A stretch of 64,000 bases of DNA from positions 186,001 through 250,000 of the forward strand of contig CAWJCU010000001.1 in assembly GCA_963841455.1 (NCBI GenBank), read 5' to 3'. The position numbers and the translations under genes were made by a program. The notes under the pieces are model-generated. The model saw only the letters and a list, made by a program, of their open reading frames with translations. It did no database searches and had not been told where the DNA came from. Of this stretch, positions 15,800 to 24,506 are shown piece after piece. Source of the DNA: JAWVFM01 sp963841455 (GTDB lineage Bacteria; Actinomycetota; Thermoleophilia; Solirubrobacterales; 70-9). Numbering within the stretch: the first letter of the stretch is position 1; every line of letters starts with the position of its first letter.

Positions 15800-16139
15800 G
15801 GACGGCTTGCGGCAATAGGCGCATCAGCTTGTTCGCCGCCTCTACGAACGGCCCGGTGATCTCAATCCCGCTGACCTTGCATCCGAAGGGCTGCGCGGAA
15901 TAGCGGGCCGGGCCGCCGACCTCGCGGCCGATCTCGAGCAGGTGGTCGGCAGGCGATCCGCGACGTCGACGGTGGCTGGAAAGCCACGAGCGTGGAGATG
16001 ATCGACCGGCGCCAGATCCTCCACGGTCATTGAGTCGAGGGGCTTCGATGCACGCTCGAGGGCGGCGACGATGAGGTCCGTAGACGTCGCGGTCGGCCCA
16101 GTGGTCCGCGATCGGGGTTTCTGGAAACGTGCCCTCCAT
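15800..16139 (-). pseudogene. Decayed SAM methyltransferase fragment
   Basis: Reading the reverse strand from ATG 16139, three frames in order give a recognisable methyltransferase N-terminus: IADHWADRDVY, then DLIVAALERASKPLDSMTVE with DLAPVDHLHARGFPATV, then HLLEIGREVGGPARYSAQPF followed by GCKVSGIEITGPFVEAANKL. Frame changes fall near 16075 and 15965. The glycine-rich motif I has lost its usual GCG (reads GREVGG) and homology stops near 15800, so about half the protein is absent. Multiple lesions and truncation make this a true pseudogene, unlike the single-indel genes elsewhere in the window. Confidence 0.7.
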
Positions 16140-16207
16140 TAGACCCGTCTGGCCATGCTAGTGGGTGAGCGGGCTCGCACCCCTGCGGCGCTGTTGCGCC
16201 CGCGCGC

Positions 16208-17788
16208 CTAGCCTCGGTTGATGACGCGGAAGCTGCCACGCATGAACGGGTGGATGCGGCAGAAGTACGTGTAGGTGCCGGGTTTCAGGTTCTTCGGCGT
16301 CGTCCAGCTGTCGTTGCCCGAGGCGGGGGCGCCCCAGATCGTGGAGTTGTGGCCGAGCTCGGTCGAGTCGAAGCCCTTGGAGGCGTTCGCGATCGGGTAG
16401 GCGATCCCGGTGTCCCGGTTGCAGGGCGCGCGGCACGCCGTGATCGTGTGGTAGGTGTCGTCGGAAGCCGAGTCGAGGTTGTTGAAGGTGATGCCCTGGC
16501 CGGGATAGACCGTCGGCGGCTTGCGGTCGGCAGCGGACGTGTGCAGGTCGCCCTGGGAATAGAGGTAGTTCTCGATGTCGACCGGGGACGTCGCCGAAAG
16601 GGGCCCGTCGGGCAGGCTGAGCGGGTTCGGGAGGCCGGCCCCGCCGCCGCCGTGGTGACGGTTCTCCCTCAGATGGGCGTGGGTCAGCACTCCCTTCTGG
16701 TCGATGCCGCCGCTGAAGGCGTCGACGCCGCCCTGGTCCGTGCCGTCGTAGACGGCAACCGGCATGATCCCCATCACCTCGTACCAGCTTGCCCGCTTCG
16801 TGTCGTAGGTGGCGTGGACGCTCAGCTTGTCACCGGGTTGGAGCTGGACGCGCCAGTCCTTGGGCGTCGTCTGCATTGCCACGTCCCACGAAACCGCTCC
16901 GGCCGGCTCGTAATAGTGGGCGTGCGAGCGGAAGAGCCGCTTCGTCCGGGTGCCGCGCGTGACGTCGAGGTCGGTGTAGAGGCCACCGGGATGAAGGTGG
17001 CCGGCCGTGCCAAGAAGGGTCACCGGATGGTCTGGGGTCCAACTCTCCGACGGGCCGACGAGCTGGGTCTGCTTGCCGGTCGCCTGGTCGGGGAACGTGT
17101 ACTTGCCGTTCGTGCCCCAGCCCTTGAGGGCGTCGAAGACCGGGTAGATCGGGCTCGAGATTCCAACGCCGCCCTGCGGGCCGGAGACGTCCATCCACCT
17201 CGTGTGCGCGGTCTTCATGCTCGCCGCGGCCGGCGATGTGTCGGGCACGAAGTCGACGCGCCACACGATGTAGACCTTGCCACCGGAGGCCGTTAGGTCG
17301 TGAAGCATGTCGTTGATGAACCACTGATCGCTCGGCTCTGACCGCCAGCCGAAGCCCTTCGGTAGCTGGACGATCGTCTTCTCTTCGCCGACGGCGAACT
17401 GCGGGTTGCCGTTGACGATCCAGACGGCGTGATGGAGATGCAGGATGTCGACCCGGGGAACTTTGCCGTTCGGATAGACGAGCTCGGGGTCGAACCGCGT
17501 GATGTAGCCGGGCACGTGCGGGAAGAGGCTGGTGCCGCGCAGGTGGATCAGATTCTGCCCCGGCTGCACCGTGATCGGCCCGTCGCAGTACGTCAGATGC
17601 TGGACCCCGGGGTAGTTGACGTGCGGGATCTGGTCGGGCTTGTTCTTGATCTGCGGGCAGTTCGCCTTGCCGTGGTACGCGGCGCTCGCGGTGGTCGCGA
17701 ACATGCCGGCGACGGCGACGACAAACGCAACCGCGCACACACGAAGCGCTCCCATCGGAGCGCGAGAACTTCGGGTCACTCCCAGCAT
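16208..17788 (-). CDS. Exported copper protein: PHM-like monooxygenase fold plus C-terminal cupredoxin
   Basis: 526 residues, signal peptide within the first 37 (ATG 17788, or ATG 17755 for a shorter n-region). Residues about 110-345 carry HLHH (117-120), HLH (264-266) and a Met in YEVMGIM (339/342). This His-His, His-x-His, Met order and spacing parallels the CuA and CuB sites of peptidylglycine alpha-hydroxylating monooxygenase. Residues about 425-526 form a cupredoxin with His447 in DTYHTIT and YFCRIHPFMRG supplying Cys510, His513 and Met516, a type 1 copper site. A fusion of both would allow internal electron delivery. The substrate is unknown. The PHM relation is my inference from motif spacing. 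Confidence 0.65.
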   Translation of the reverse strand: MLGVTRSSRAPMGALRVCAVAFVVAVAGMFATTASAAYHGKANCPQIKNKPDQIPHVNYPGVQHLTYCDGPITVQPGQNLIHLRGTSLFPHVPGYITRFDPELVYPNGKVPRVDILHLHHAVWIVNGNPQFAVGEEKTIVQLPKGFGWRSEPSDQWFINDMLHDLTASGGKVYIVWRVDFVPDTSPAAASMKTAHTRWMDVSGPQGGVGISSPIYPVFDALKGWGTNGKYTFPDQATGKQTQLVGPSESWTPDHPVTLLGTAGHLHPGGLYTDLDVTRGTRTKRLFRSHAHYYEPAGAVSWDVAMQTTPKDWRVQLQPGDKLSVHATYDTKRASWYEVMGIMPVAVYDGTDQGGVDAFSGGIDQKGVLTHAHLRENRHHGGGGAGLPNPLSLPDGPLSATSPVDIENYLYSQGDLHTSAADRKPPTVYPGQGITFNNLDSASDDTYHTITACRAPCNRDTGIAYPIANASKGFDSTELGHNSTIWGAPASGNDSWTTPKNLKPGTYTYFCRIHPFMRGSFRVINRG

Positions 17789-17833
17789 CCGTGCATCTCC
17801 CTGATGTCACGGTAACAGGCGGCTGGTGGGCGG

Positions 17834-17839
17834 TAGCCT
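17834..17839 (+). promoter_or_regulatory. -10-like TAGCCT for proline dehydrogenase
   Basis: TAGCCT ends 6 nt before GTG 17846, with no ribosome-binding sequence between; probable leaderless start. Confidence 0.35.
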
Positions 17840-17845
17840 GAGGTC

Positions 17846-19211
17846 GTGGCGGTCGGCGCCGCTCGCACCGTGGACTCGGATCGTCTCGAGGCGGAGATCC
17901 TCGATGTCGGAGCCGCGATCGCGTCGCGGATGGAGTCGGTGAGGCGCTCGCCGATGCGCGCTGTTGACGAGCGCGCGATGGCTTTTGCGGCCTCCGACGA
18001 CGAGCTGCGCGCGGCGATGTTCCGCTTGGTCGACGTCACGCCGGCGTGCCGGAACCTCGACGACCTCGGCCGCCACCTGGCGGGGCTCGTGGAGCAGGTC
18101 GGGGAGCGCCCGCCGCCGATCGATGCGGCGATGCGCGCCGCTCACACCAAGGCCGGCCGCGTCGCGCTCGGCGCCGCGGTGACGGGAGGCGTTCGCCACA
18201 TGGCGCACCGATTCATCGCCGGCGCGACGCCGCGCGAGGCGCTCGGCGAGCTCGAGCGCCTGTGGAAGCGGGGGATCGGGTTCTCGGCCGATCTCCTCGG
18301 AGAGGCGACGGTCACCTCCAGCGAGGCCGACGCGTACGCCGCGCGCTGCGCGGAGGCGCTGGACGATCTCTCAGCCGGGGCCCGCCGCTGGCCCGCGCAA
18401 CCGCACCTCGAGCGGGACTCCACCGATCCGATCGCCCGCGTCAATCTCTCGGTGAAGGTCTCCGCGCTCACACCGGTGATGAGGCCGCTGGCCCCGGAGG
18501 TCGGGCGCCGCGATGCCGAGGAGCGCCTCGCCCCGCTCCTCGACCAGGCACGCGAGCTCGGGGCGCACCTCCACGTGGACATGGAGTCGGTCGACTCGCT
18601 GGAGACGACCCTCGAGCTCGCGGGCGAGCTGCTCGCGAGTGAACGGTTTCGCCACGGCCCGTCGGCCGGCCTCGTTCTTCAGGCGTACCTCCGCGACTCC
18701 CCATCGGAGCTCGATCGCATCCTCGAGTGGGCCCGCTCGAGCGACCGCGCCCACCCGCTGGTGGTGCGCCTCGTGAAGGGCGCCTACTGGGATCACGAGT
18801 CGGCCGAGGCGCGCCAGCACGGCTGGCGGGTGCCCGTGTTCACGGACAAGCGCGAATGCGATCGCAACTTCGAGGCCCTGACCCGCACGCCTGCTCGACG
18901 CGCGGCCGGACGTCCGCGTCGCGGTCGCCTCGCACAACCTGCGGTCGATCTCTCACGCCATCGCCTACAACCGCCTCGCGGGCGAAGGCGACGCCGACCT
19001 CGAGCTCCAGGTGCTCCGCGGGCTGGGCGACGAGCTGGCTACCGCGCTCGCGGCCGAGGGCTTCCGCGTTCGCGTCTACTCGCCGATCGGCGACCTCGTC
19101 GCGGGCATGGCCTACCTCGTCCGCCGACTGCTCGAGAACACCTCGAACGAGTCGTTCCTGTGGGCTCAGGCTCATGGAGCTCCGGTCGAGGAGCTGCTCG
19201 CGGCGCCGTGA
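17846..19211 (+). CDS. Proline dehydrogenase, interrupted by one +1 indel
   Basis: FAD-linked oxidation of proline to pyrroline-5-carboxylate. From GTG 17846 the frame shows the ProDH barrel: VNLSVKVSALTP, HLHVDMESVDSLETT, LVLQAYLRDSPSELDR, VVRLVKGAYWDHES and VPVFTDKRECDRNFEAL. At about 18890 an extra C (ACGCCTGCTC) shifts the frame; the continuation VRVAVASHNLRSISHAIAYN, then GFRVRVYSPIGDLVAGMAYL and LLENTSNESFL, ends at TGA 19209-19211. All catalytic parts are present once the base is removed. It is followed 10 bp later by P5C dehydrogenase, giving a two-gene proline-catabolic operon (PutA split in two). Confidence 0.85.
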
Positions 19212-19221
19212 GCGCGATGTG

Positions 19222-20785
19222 ATGGCCTCGTTCGAGAACGAGCCGACGCTCGAGCTTCGCCGGGCCTCCGACCGCGAGCCGCTTCTCTCGGCGCTGGCCG
19301 ACCTCGATCGCCGCCTGCCGCTCGAGGTGCCGCCGATCGTCGCCGGCGACCGCGGAGAGGCGGCTGGAATCGACTCGACCGATCCAGGGGCCCCCGATCG
19401 CCTCGTGGCGCGGGCCGGGCTTGCGGGCGAGGCCGATGTCGACGCCGCGGTGCGGACCGCGACCGAGGCGGCGGGCGAGTGGGGCCGGCGCCCCGCCGCC
19501 GAGCGCGCCGACGCGCTCGGGCGCGCGGCCGAGCTCCTGCGAGAGCGCCGACCCATGTTCGCGGCCCTCGAGGTTCGCGAGTGCGCGAAGCCGTGGGTGG
19601 AGGCCGACGCCGACGTCTGCGAGGCGATCGACTTCCTGCGCTACTACGCCGAGCGCGCGATCGAGCTCGAGCGGGGGGCCGACCTCACGCAGGTGCAGGG
19701 CGAGCGAAACGAGATGAGCTACGCGCCGCGCGGCGTCGCGGCGGTGATCTCGCCCTGGAACTTCCCGATCGCCATTCCCGCCGGGATGGTCGCCGGGGCG
19801 CTCGCCACCGGCAACACGGTTGTCCTCAAGCCCGCCGAGCAGTCGCCCGGCTGCGCGCTCGCCCTCGTCGAGGCCCTGCACGAGGCGGGAGTGCCGGCCG
19901 AGGCACTCGCGCTCCTCCCCGGATTCGGGGAGGTGGGCGCGGCGCTGGTCCGGCACCCGGCCATCGCGAGCGATCGCGTTCACCGGCTCGAGCGCCGTCG
20001 GGCAGGAGATCGTTCGCGAGGCGGCGGTGGTCCGTGAGGGCCAGCAACACATAAAGCGGGTCGTGGCGGAGATGGGCGGCAAGAACTGCGTCATCGTCGA
20101 CGCCGACGCGGACCTGGACGAGGCGATCCCGGCCATCGTCCACTCGGCCTTCGACTACGCGGGCCAGAAATGCTCGGCGTGCGCGCGAGTTCTCGTTCAC
20201 GCCGATCTCGCCGAGTCGCTGCTCGATCGCTTGGCGGGAGCGGTCGAGGTGCTGCGCGTTGGGCAGGCCGAGGACTTCGCCGCCGACGTGCCGCCGCTGA
20301 TCGAGCGCGAGGCGAGGGAGCGGGTCGAGCGCTACCGCGGGCTGGCCAGCGGCGGAGGGCGCCTCGTCGCCGGGGCCGGCGGTGAGGCGCCCTCCGATGG
20401 CTGGTTCGTTGCCCCGGCGGTCGCGACTGACCTCCCGGCCGACTCACCGGTGTTGTCGGAGGAGGTGTTCGGGCCGCTGCTCACCGTTGAGCGCGTGCCG
20501 AGCGTCGAAGCGGCGTGCGGGATCGTCGAGTCGCTGCCGTTCGCGCTGACCAGCGGGCTCTTCTCGCGCAACCCGCATACCGTGGCCGAGGTGGTCGCGC
20601 GGCTGCCGGTCGGCAACCTCTACGTCAACCGCCACATCACCGGGGCGATGGTCGACCGCCAGCCGTTCGGCGGCAACAAGCTCTCGGGCGTCGGCTCGAA
20701 GGCCGGCGGCCCGGACTACCTACTGCAGTTCGTCGAGCCGCGTGTCGTCAGCGAGAACACGATGCGGCACGGGCTGGTCACGTGA
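19222..20785 (+). CDS. Delta-1-pyrroline-5-carboxylate dehydrogenase, interrupted by one +1 indel
   Basis: Aldehyde-dehydrogenase superfamily enzyme oxidising glutamate semialdehyde to glutamate with NAD+. It starts at ATG 19222. Frame 1 covers the N-terminal part to VISPWNFPIAIPAGM, VLKPAEQSPGCAL and LLPGFGEVGAALVRHP. Near 19970 one extra base shifts the frame, and the remainder (IAFTGSSAVGQ, VVAEMGGKNCVIVD with the general-base Glu, DYAGQKCSACARV with the catalytic Cys, EEVFGPLLTVER, LPVGNLYVNRHITGAMVDRQ) runs to TGA 20785. Length after correction is about 520, normal for the family. It forms an operon with proline dehydrogenase. Confidence 0.87.
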
Positions 20786-20809
20786 GCCCCCGGCCTTCTG
20801 CCCACGGCA

Positions 20810-21442
20810 CTACCCCGAATACTCGAACGTAGACCAGTAGGCGCATTTGCCGTCGTACTCGTAGTCCAGCGGACCGTCGTCGACGGTCACCGGCCCGCTG
20901 TAGAGCTCGTGCCCGGTGCGCTCGTGGCCGGGGATCACGCATGTCACCGGCTCCTGGTCGGCGACCCGCTCGCCGACACGGACGCTGACCCTCTTGCCGG
21001 CGCGGAACCAGCCGCGACTGGGCGCGTGGTCGATCTCGATCGGGACCGCGTCGACCCCGAGCAGGTTGCTCGGCTTGAAGACCCAGGGGAACTGCTCGGC
21101 GGGCGTTCCGCCGAGGCGGCCGAGGAAGATCGCCTCGAGCGCCTCCCGCTGGCTCGTATCACCGCGCTCGTCGACGTAGAGGTGGTGGTACCAGGGGGAG
21201 CGTGGCTCATCGTCGTCGTAGCGGTTTGCGAGGACCGCACGCAGGCCGGAGAGGTCGACGTCCCCCGCCTGCCCCTCTTCGATCTGCCACGACAGCGCCC
21301 CTAGGCAGAGCCCGGTCGTCGAGCGCCCGCCCTTGCGGCCGCCGATCGTCCGGCATGGGCAGATCGCCTCGCAGTTGCACGACTCGAGGTAGGTGCCCGT
21401 GATCAGCCAAGGGGTGAGCTCGCTCGCGGCCACGGGGGCCAC
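20810..21442 (-). CDS. DUF1326-family protein
   Basis: 210 residues. The N-terminus WLITGTYLESCNCEAICPCR matches the DUF1326 signature with its CNC..CPC cysteines, and the later WYHHLYVDERG, FKPSNLLGVDAVPIEIDH and SVRVGERVADQEPV segments keep the usual order. The biochemical role of the family is not established; the clustered cysteines suggest metal or redox chemistry. Its start at 21442 lies only 12 bp from the SRP-RNA -10 hexamer on the other strand, so the two divergent promoters must overlap. Confidence 0.85.
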   Translation of the reverse strand: MAPVAASELTPWLITGTYLESCNCEAICPCRTIGGRKGGRSTTGLCLGALSWQIEEGQAGDVDLSGLRAVLANRYDDDEPRSPWYHHLYVDERGDTSQREALEAIFLGRLGGTPAEQFPWVFKPSNLLGVDAVPIEIDHAPSRGWFRAGKRVSVRVGERVADQEPVTCVIPGHERTGHELYSGPVTVDDGPLDYEYDGKCAYWSTFEYSG

Positions 21443-21453
21443 CCTACAGCCGC

Positions 21454-21459
21454 TACGAT
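21454..21459 (+). promoter_or_regulatory. -10 hexamer TACGAT for SRP RNA
   Basis: TACGAT lies a few bases before the first paired bases of the SRP RNA. No clear -35. Confidence 0.45.
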
Positions 21460-21460
21460 G

Positions 21461-21714
21461 GGCCGCGGACCGTGCTGAGCGGGGTGCTAGCGGTGCCCTG
21501 TAACCCGCAATCCGCTCGAGCGGGGCTGATCGCTCGTCCGAGGGTCGCGGCCTACGGGATAGCGCGTCACGGGCGGCGTTGAAGGCCAGGTCCCGCGCGA
21601 TGCGGGCCCGCGAACCAGGTCAGATCCGGAAGGAAGCAGCCTTAAGCGGTAGCCAGCAAGCGCCGCGGTAAGGCCTGGCCCGAGCAAGCCACGACGTAAG
21701 CGCCCGCGGACCGC
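21461..21714 (+). ncRNA. ffs: Signal recognition particle RNA, large bacterial type
   Basis: About 255 nt. The S-domain apical loop is diagnostic: CCAGGTCAGATCCGGAAGGA followed by AGCAGCC at 21615-21641. The 5' part CGTGCT..GGTGCTAGCGGTGCCCTGTA..CGCAATCCGCT matches the Alu-domain helices of Bacillus-type 6S-size scRNA rather than the 4.5S form. CCGCGG near both ends pairs to close the long helix. The RNA scaffolds Ffh for co-translational targeting. Its place upstream of dnaX-ybaB-recR mirrors the Bacillus scr-dnaX-yaaK-recR order. End points are approximate. Confidence 0.93.
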
Positions 21715-21741
21715 TCTCGAAGGCGGGCCGCACGGTCCTGC

Positions 21742-21975
21742 CTACTTGGCCGTTGCCTGCTTGATCTGCCGGTTCGCCTGGTGGAGGCTCTGGTTCACGG
21801 TGTGGTTGACCTGCTTCTGGATCCGGCCCGCCTGGTGGAACGCGTTGTTGACCGCGTCGTTCGTGCTGTTCGTGATCGGCTTGATGATCACGAAGTAGCT
21901 GAACGCGAGGATCGCGATCGACACGATTCCGTAGACCAGCATCGACTTGGGGCTTCCGCCTCCGAGAACGACCAT
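21742..21975 (-). CDS. Small single-pass membrane protein
   Basis: 77 residues. A short N-terminus, one transmembrane segment (YGIVSIAILAFSYFVII) and a C-terminal amphipathic Asn/Gln/His-rich helix (NNAFHQAGRIQKQVNHTVNQ). The ATG is preceded by GAGAGGAG that also contains the stop of the upstream 21979-22269 gene, so the two are translationally coupled. I do not recognise the family; the long polar helix could form a coiled coil. Confidence 0.65.
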   Translation of the reverse strand: MVVLGGGSPKSMLVYGIVSIAILAFSYFVIIKPITNSTNDAVNNAFHQAGRIQKQVNHTVNQSLHQANRQIKQATAK

Positions 21976-21978
21976 TAC

Positions 21979-22269
21979 CTAGCTCCTCTCGCCGGCCCAA
22001 AGGATCACTTCGCCGGAGTCGTCGGGGTCGACCTTGACGGTCACTTCATGCCCACTGGAAAAGCTCGCCGAGGGGTGGATGTACTGCAGCGTCGTCGCTG
22101 TGTAGGAGGCTTCGCCGCCATTTGGGTTGACGGTGAGCCTGAACTCGTACTCCTTGCTCCCGGTGGCGTCGGACTTGCCGGTCTCGGTCATCGATTCGAT
22201 GTTCGCGGGCGTCTCGATCCCGGCCTTCGCGAGCTTGTTGGCGCGGTTCGCCTGCTCGATCTGATCCAT
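21979..22269 (-). CDS. Small cytoplasmic protein, unknown function
   Basis: 96 residues, acidic, beginning MDQIEQANRANKLAKAGIET. The first 40 residues look helical, the rest beta (YEFRLTVNPNGGEASYTATT, HEVTVKVDPDDSGEVILWAG). It resembles the short single-strand-rich proteins found in Actinobacteria with one DUF4839-like beta domain, but I cannot name the family. It shares its 3' end with the Shine-Dalgarno of the membrane-protein gene at 21742-21975, so they probably work together. It is divergent from dnaX. Confidence 0.6.
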   Translation of the reverse strand: MDQIEQANRANKLAKAGIETPANIESMTETGKSDATGSKEYEFRLTVNPNGGEASYTATTLQYIHPSASFSSGHEVTVKVDPDDSGEVILWAGERS

Positions 22270-22362
22270 GCCCCGAAGCTAGACGGCGTTGGAGCCGCTG
22301 TCAGTATCGATCTGGTCTCAGATCGGTCTCAGCCGTCAAACGGCGGGGGCCGAGGCCGTGGC

Positions 22363-22368
22363 TAGACT
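22363..22368 (+). promoter_or_regulatory. -10-like TAGACT for dnaX
   Basis: TAGACT ends 8 nt before GTG 22377. No ribosome-binding sequence lies between. A direct repeat of GGTCTCAG (22313-22331) lies upstream and could be a regulator site. Confidence 0.4.
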
Positions 22369-22376
22369 GGCGAGCG

Positions 22377-24116
22377 GTGCCTCAGACGTCGCTCTACCGC
22401 CGCCACCGACCCCAGAGCTTCGACGACGTGGTCGGCCAGGAGCACGTGGTGCGCACGTTACGAAACGCGGTTGAGCGCTCGCGCGTTCACCACGCCTATC
22501 TCTTCGTCGGCTCGCGCGGGACCGGGAAGACCTCGCTCGCGAAGATCCTCGCCCGCTCGCTCAACTGCGTCGACGGGCCGACCGTCACCCCCTGCGGCGA
22601 ATGCGAGGCGTGCCGCACGATCGCCGCCGGAACGTCCCTCGACGTGATCGAGATGGACGCCGCCTCGAACCGCTCCGTCGACGACATCCGCGACCTTCGC
22701 GAGCGCGTCGGCTACGCGCCCGCGGCCGGCCGGTGGAAGGTCTACATCCTCGACGAGGCGCACATGCTCACCCGCGAGGCGTGGAACGCGTTCCTGAAGA
22801 CGCTCGAGGAGCCGCCGCCGAACACGGTGTTCGTGCTCTGCACCACCGAGGCGCACAAGGTGATGCCGACGATCGCCGATCGCTGCCAGCGCTTCGACTT
22901 CCAGCGCCCGTCGCTGGAGCAGATCGCCACTGTGGTCAGCCAGGTCGCCCAGGCCGAGGAGATCGAGATCGACGACGGCGCCGTCGGCGCGATCTCGCGC
23001 TCCGCCACCGGCAGCTTCCGGGACGCGCTCGGCACTCTCGACCAGCTCGTCGCCTACGGCGGGGGGCGCATCGAGACCGCGGACGTGCTTGCGGTCCTCG
23101 GCGTCGCCGAGTCCGACGTGATCCGCGACGCCGCGGCAACGATCGCCGCCGGCGACGCCCGCGGGGTGCTCCAGGTCGCCGAGCGGCTCGCCGCGTCAGG
23201 CCGCGACGTCGTCCAGTTCGGGCGCGATCTCCTTGCGCACCTCCGCCAGCTTCTCGTCACGAAGACCGTCGGCGAGCCGCCGGAGTCGCTGGTGCTCACG
23301 GTGGCGGACCCCGACGTGCTCATGGCCCAGGCCGACGCGTTCTCCGAGCTCGGGCTCTCGCGGGCGATCGACGCGCTCTCCAAGGCGCTCGCGGACGTTC
23401 GCGAGGGGGATGAGGCCCGGATGACGATCGAGCTGGCGCTGCTGCGAGCCGCGCGGCCGCAGCTCGACCCGTCGAAGCAGGCGCTGGCCCAGCGGTTGGA
23501 GGAGCTGGAGGCCGCACTCCAGAGCGAGGGCGGCGCCGGGTCATCGCCGCCCGCACGCTCGGATGTACAGACACGCGGTGTTCGTACATCCGAGGCTACG
23601 ACGGCCGACGAGGACCCGGCGCCGCCTTCCGAGCTCGATGCACCACCACCCGATGCTGAGGAGGAGAAGAAGGACGCCCTCGATCTCGAGAAGCTCGTCA
23701 AGGCATGGCCCGCGGTCGTCGAGCAGGTTCGGCAGTCCGGGGCGGAGGTGCTCTCGCGCGCGCTCGAGGTGGCGCGGCCGATCGCCGTCGACGGCGACGG
23801 GTCGGTGCTCAAGCTCGGGTTCCCGCCGAGCGCCGCGTTCAACAAGCGCAAGGCCGAGGCGCAGGACGCCCGCGACCGCTTCGCCGAGGCCGTGAAGACG
23901 ATCGTCGGCGAGCGCCTTCGGCCCGTCTACGTGACCCTCGACCCTGCGCCGGAGACCGCGCCCCCGCAGCTCAGCGACGACGAGCTGATCGCCAGGGTGA
24001 AGGCCGAGTTCGACGCGACCGAGCTGGGCCTCGACGAGGCCGCGCCCCCCGTCGAGGGAGCGCTCGATGCGGGGCTCGACGCCGACCTGGGGGTCGCGGG
24101 AGAGGGGGCGGGCTGA
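22377..24116 (+). CDS. dnaX: DNA polymerase III subunit gamma/tau
   Basis: 579 residues from GTG 22377. Clamp-loader ATPase: Walker A GSRGTGKT at 45-52, zinc cysteines 64, 73, 76 and 79, Walker B ILDEAHML near 127, sensor CTTEAHKVMPTIADRCQRF. The lid and domain III follow to about residue 370. A poorly conserved Pro/Asp/Glu-rich linker (about 385-430) contains a perfect hairpin sequence (23561-23591), and a C-terminal tau-like domain (LEKLVKAWPAVVEQVRQSGA onward) ends the protein. Its TGA overlaps the ATG of ybaB. Whether a shorter gamma form is made here is unknown. Confidence 0.96.
   Translation: MPQTSLYRRHRPQSFDDVVGQEHVVRTLRNAVERSRVHHAYLFVGSRGTGKTSLAKILARSLNCVDGPTVTPCGECEACRTIAAGTSLDVIEMDAASNRSVDDIRDLRERVGYAPAAGRWKVYILDEAHMLTREAWNAFLKTLEEPPPNTVFVLCTTEAHKVMPTIADRCQRFDFQRPSLEQIATVVSQVAQAEEIEIDDGAVGAISRSATGSFRDALGTLDQLVAYGGGRIETADVLAVLGVAESDVIRDAAATIAAGDARGVLQVAERLAASGRDVVQFGRDLLAHLRQLLVTKTVGEPPESLVLTVADPDVLMAQADAFSELGLSRAIDALSKALADVREGDEARMTIELALLRAARPQLDPSKQALAQRLEELEAALQSEGGAGSSPPARSDVQTRGVRTSEATTADEDPAPPSELDAPPPDAEEEKKDALDLEKLVKAWPAVVEQVRQSGAEVLSRALEVARPIAVDGDGSVLKLGFPPSAAFNKRKAEAQDARDRFAEAVKTIVGERLRPVYVTLDPAPETAPPQLSDDELIARVKAEFDATELGLDEAAPPVEGALDAGLDADLGVAGEGAG
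23561..23591 (+). repeat. Long hairpin inside the dnaX linker
   Basis: GGATGTAC (23561-23568) pairs with GTACATCC (23584-23591). After one mismatch, GACAC/GTGTT continue the stem around a GCG triloop. It encodes the linker residues DVQTRGVRTS at about 395-405, a region not conserved in DnaX. Confidence 0.8.
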
Positions 24117-24475
24117 TGGCACGCGGAAATCCGATGGGTGGCGGCTTCGACGTCAACGCGATGATGAAGCAGGTCCAGCAGATGCAGGCCGAAATGGCCG
24201 ACGCGCAGGAGAAGCTCAAGGACGAGATCGTCGAAGCGAGCGCCGGAGGCGGCATGGTGAAGGCGAAGATGAGCGGCGACCTTCGCCTCCTCGAGCTCGT
24301 GATCGACCCAGAGGCGGCCGGACCCGACGACGTGGAGATGCTTCAGGACATGGTCGTCGCGGCGGTCAACGAAGCGCTTCGCTCGGCCCAGGAGCTCGCC
24401 GCCTCGAAGCTGGGCGGCATCGCAGGCCTCGGTGGTGCCGGCGGCGCCGGCGGGCTCGGCCTTCCGGGCATGTAG
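24116..24475 (+). CDS. Nucleoid-associated protein, YbaB/EbfC family
   Basis: 119 residues. The central YbaB fold is clear: MMKQVQQMQAEMADAQEKLK helix, EIVEASAGGGMVKAKMSGDL, LELVIDPEA and MLQDMVVAAVNEALRSAQEL. An extra Gly-rich C-terminal tail (GIAGLGGAGGAGGLGLPGM) is common in actinobacterial copies. The dimer binds DNA with low specificity. ATG overlaps the dnaX stop (TGATG), and recR follows 31 bp later. Confidence 0.94.
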   Translation: MARGNPMGGGFDVNAMMKQVQQMQAEMADAQEKLKDEIVEASAGGGMVKAKMSGDLRLLELVIDPEAAGPDDVEMLQDMVVAAVNEALRSAQELAASKLGGIAGLGGAGGAGGLGLPGM

Positions 24476-24494
24476 GCCCCGCCGCCCGGACCGT

Positions 24495-24500
24495 TAGCGT
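24495..24500 (+). promoter_or_regulatory. -10-like TAGCGT for recR
   Basis: TAGCGT ends 6 nt before the recR ATG at 24507, with no ribosome-binding sequence. recR may have its own leaderless promoter in addition to read-through from dnaX. Confidence 0.35.
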
Positions 24501-24506
24501 GAAGCC

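Noticed and set aside
17846..20785. Programmed +1 frameshift in the proline-catabolic genes
   Set aside because: Similar indels occur in unrelated genes of the window at varied sites without a shared slippery sequence, so error is more likely.
20810..21442. Copper-storage role for the DUF1326 protein
   Set aside because: Only clustered cysteines support it; the family has no established function.
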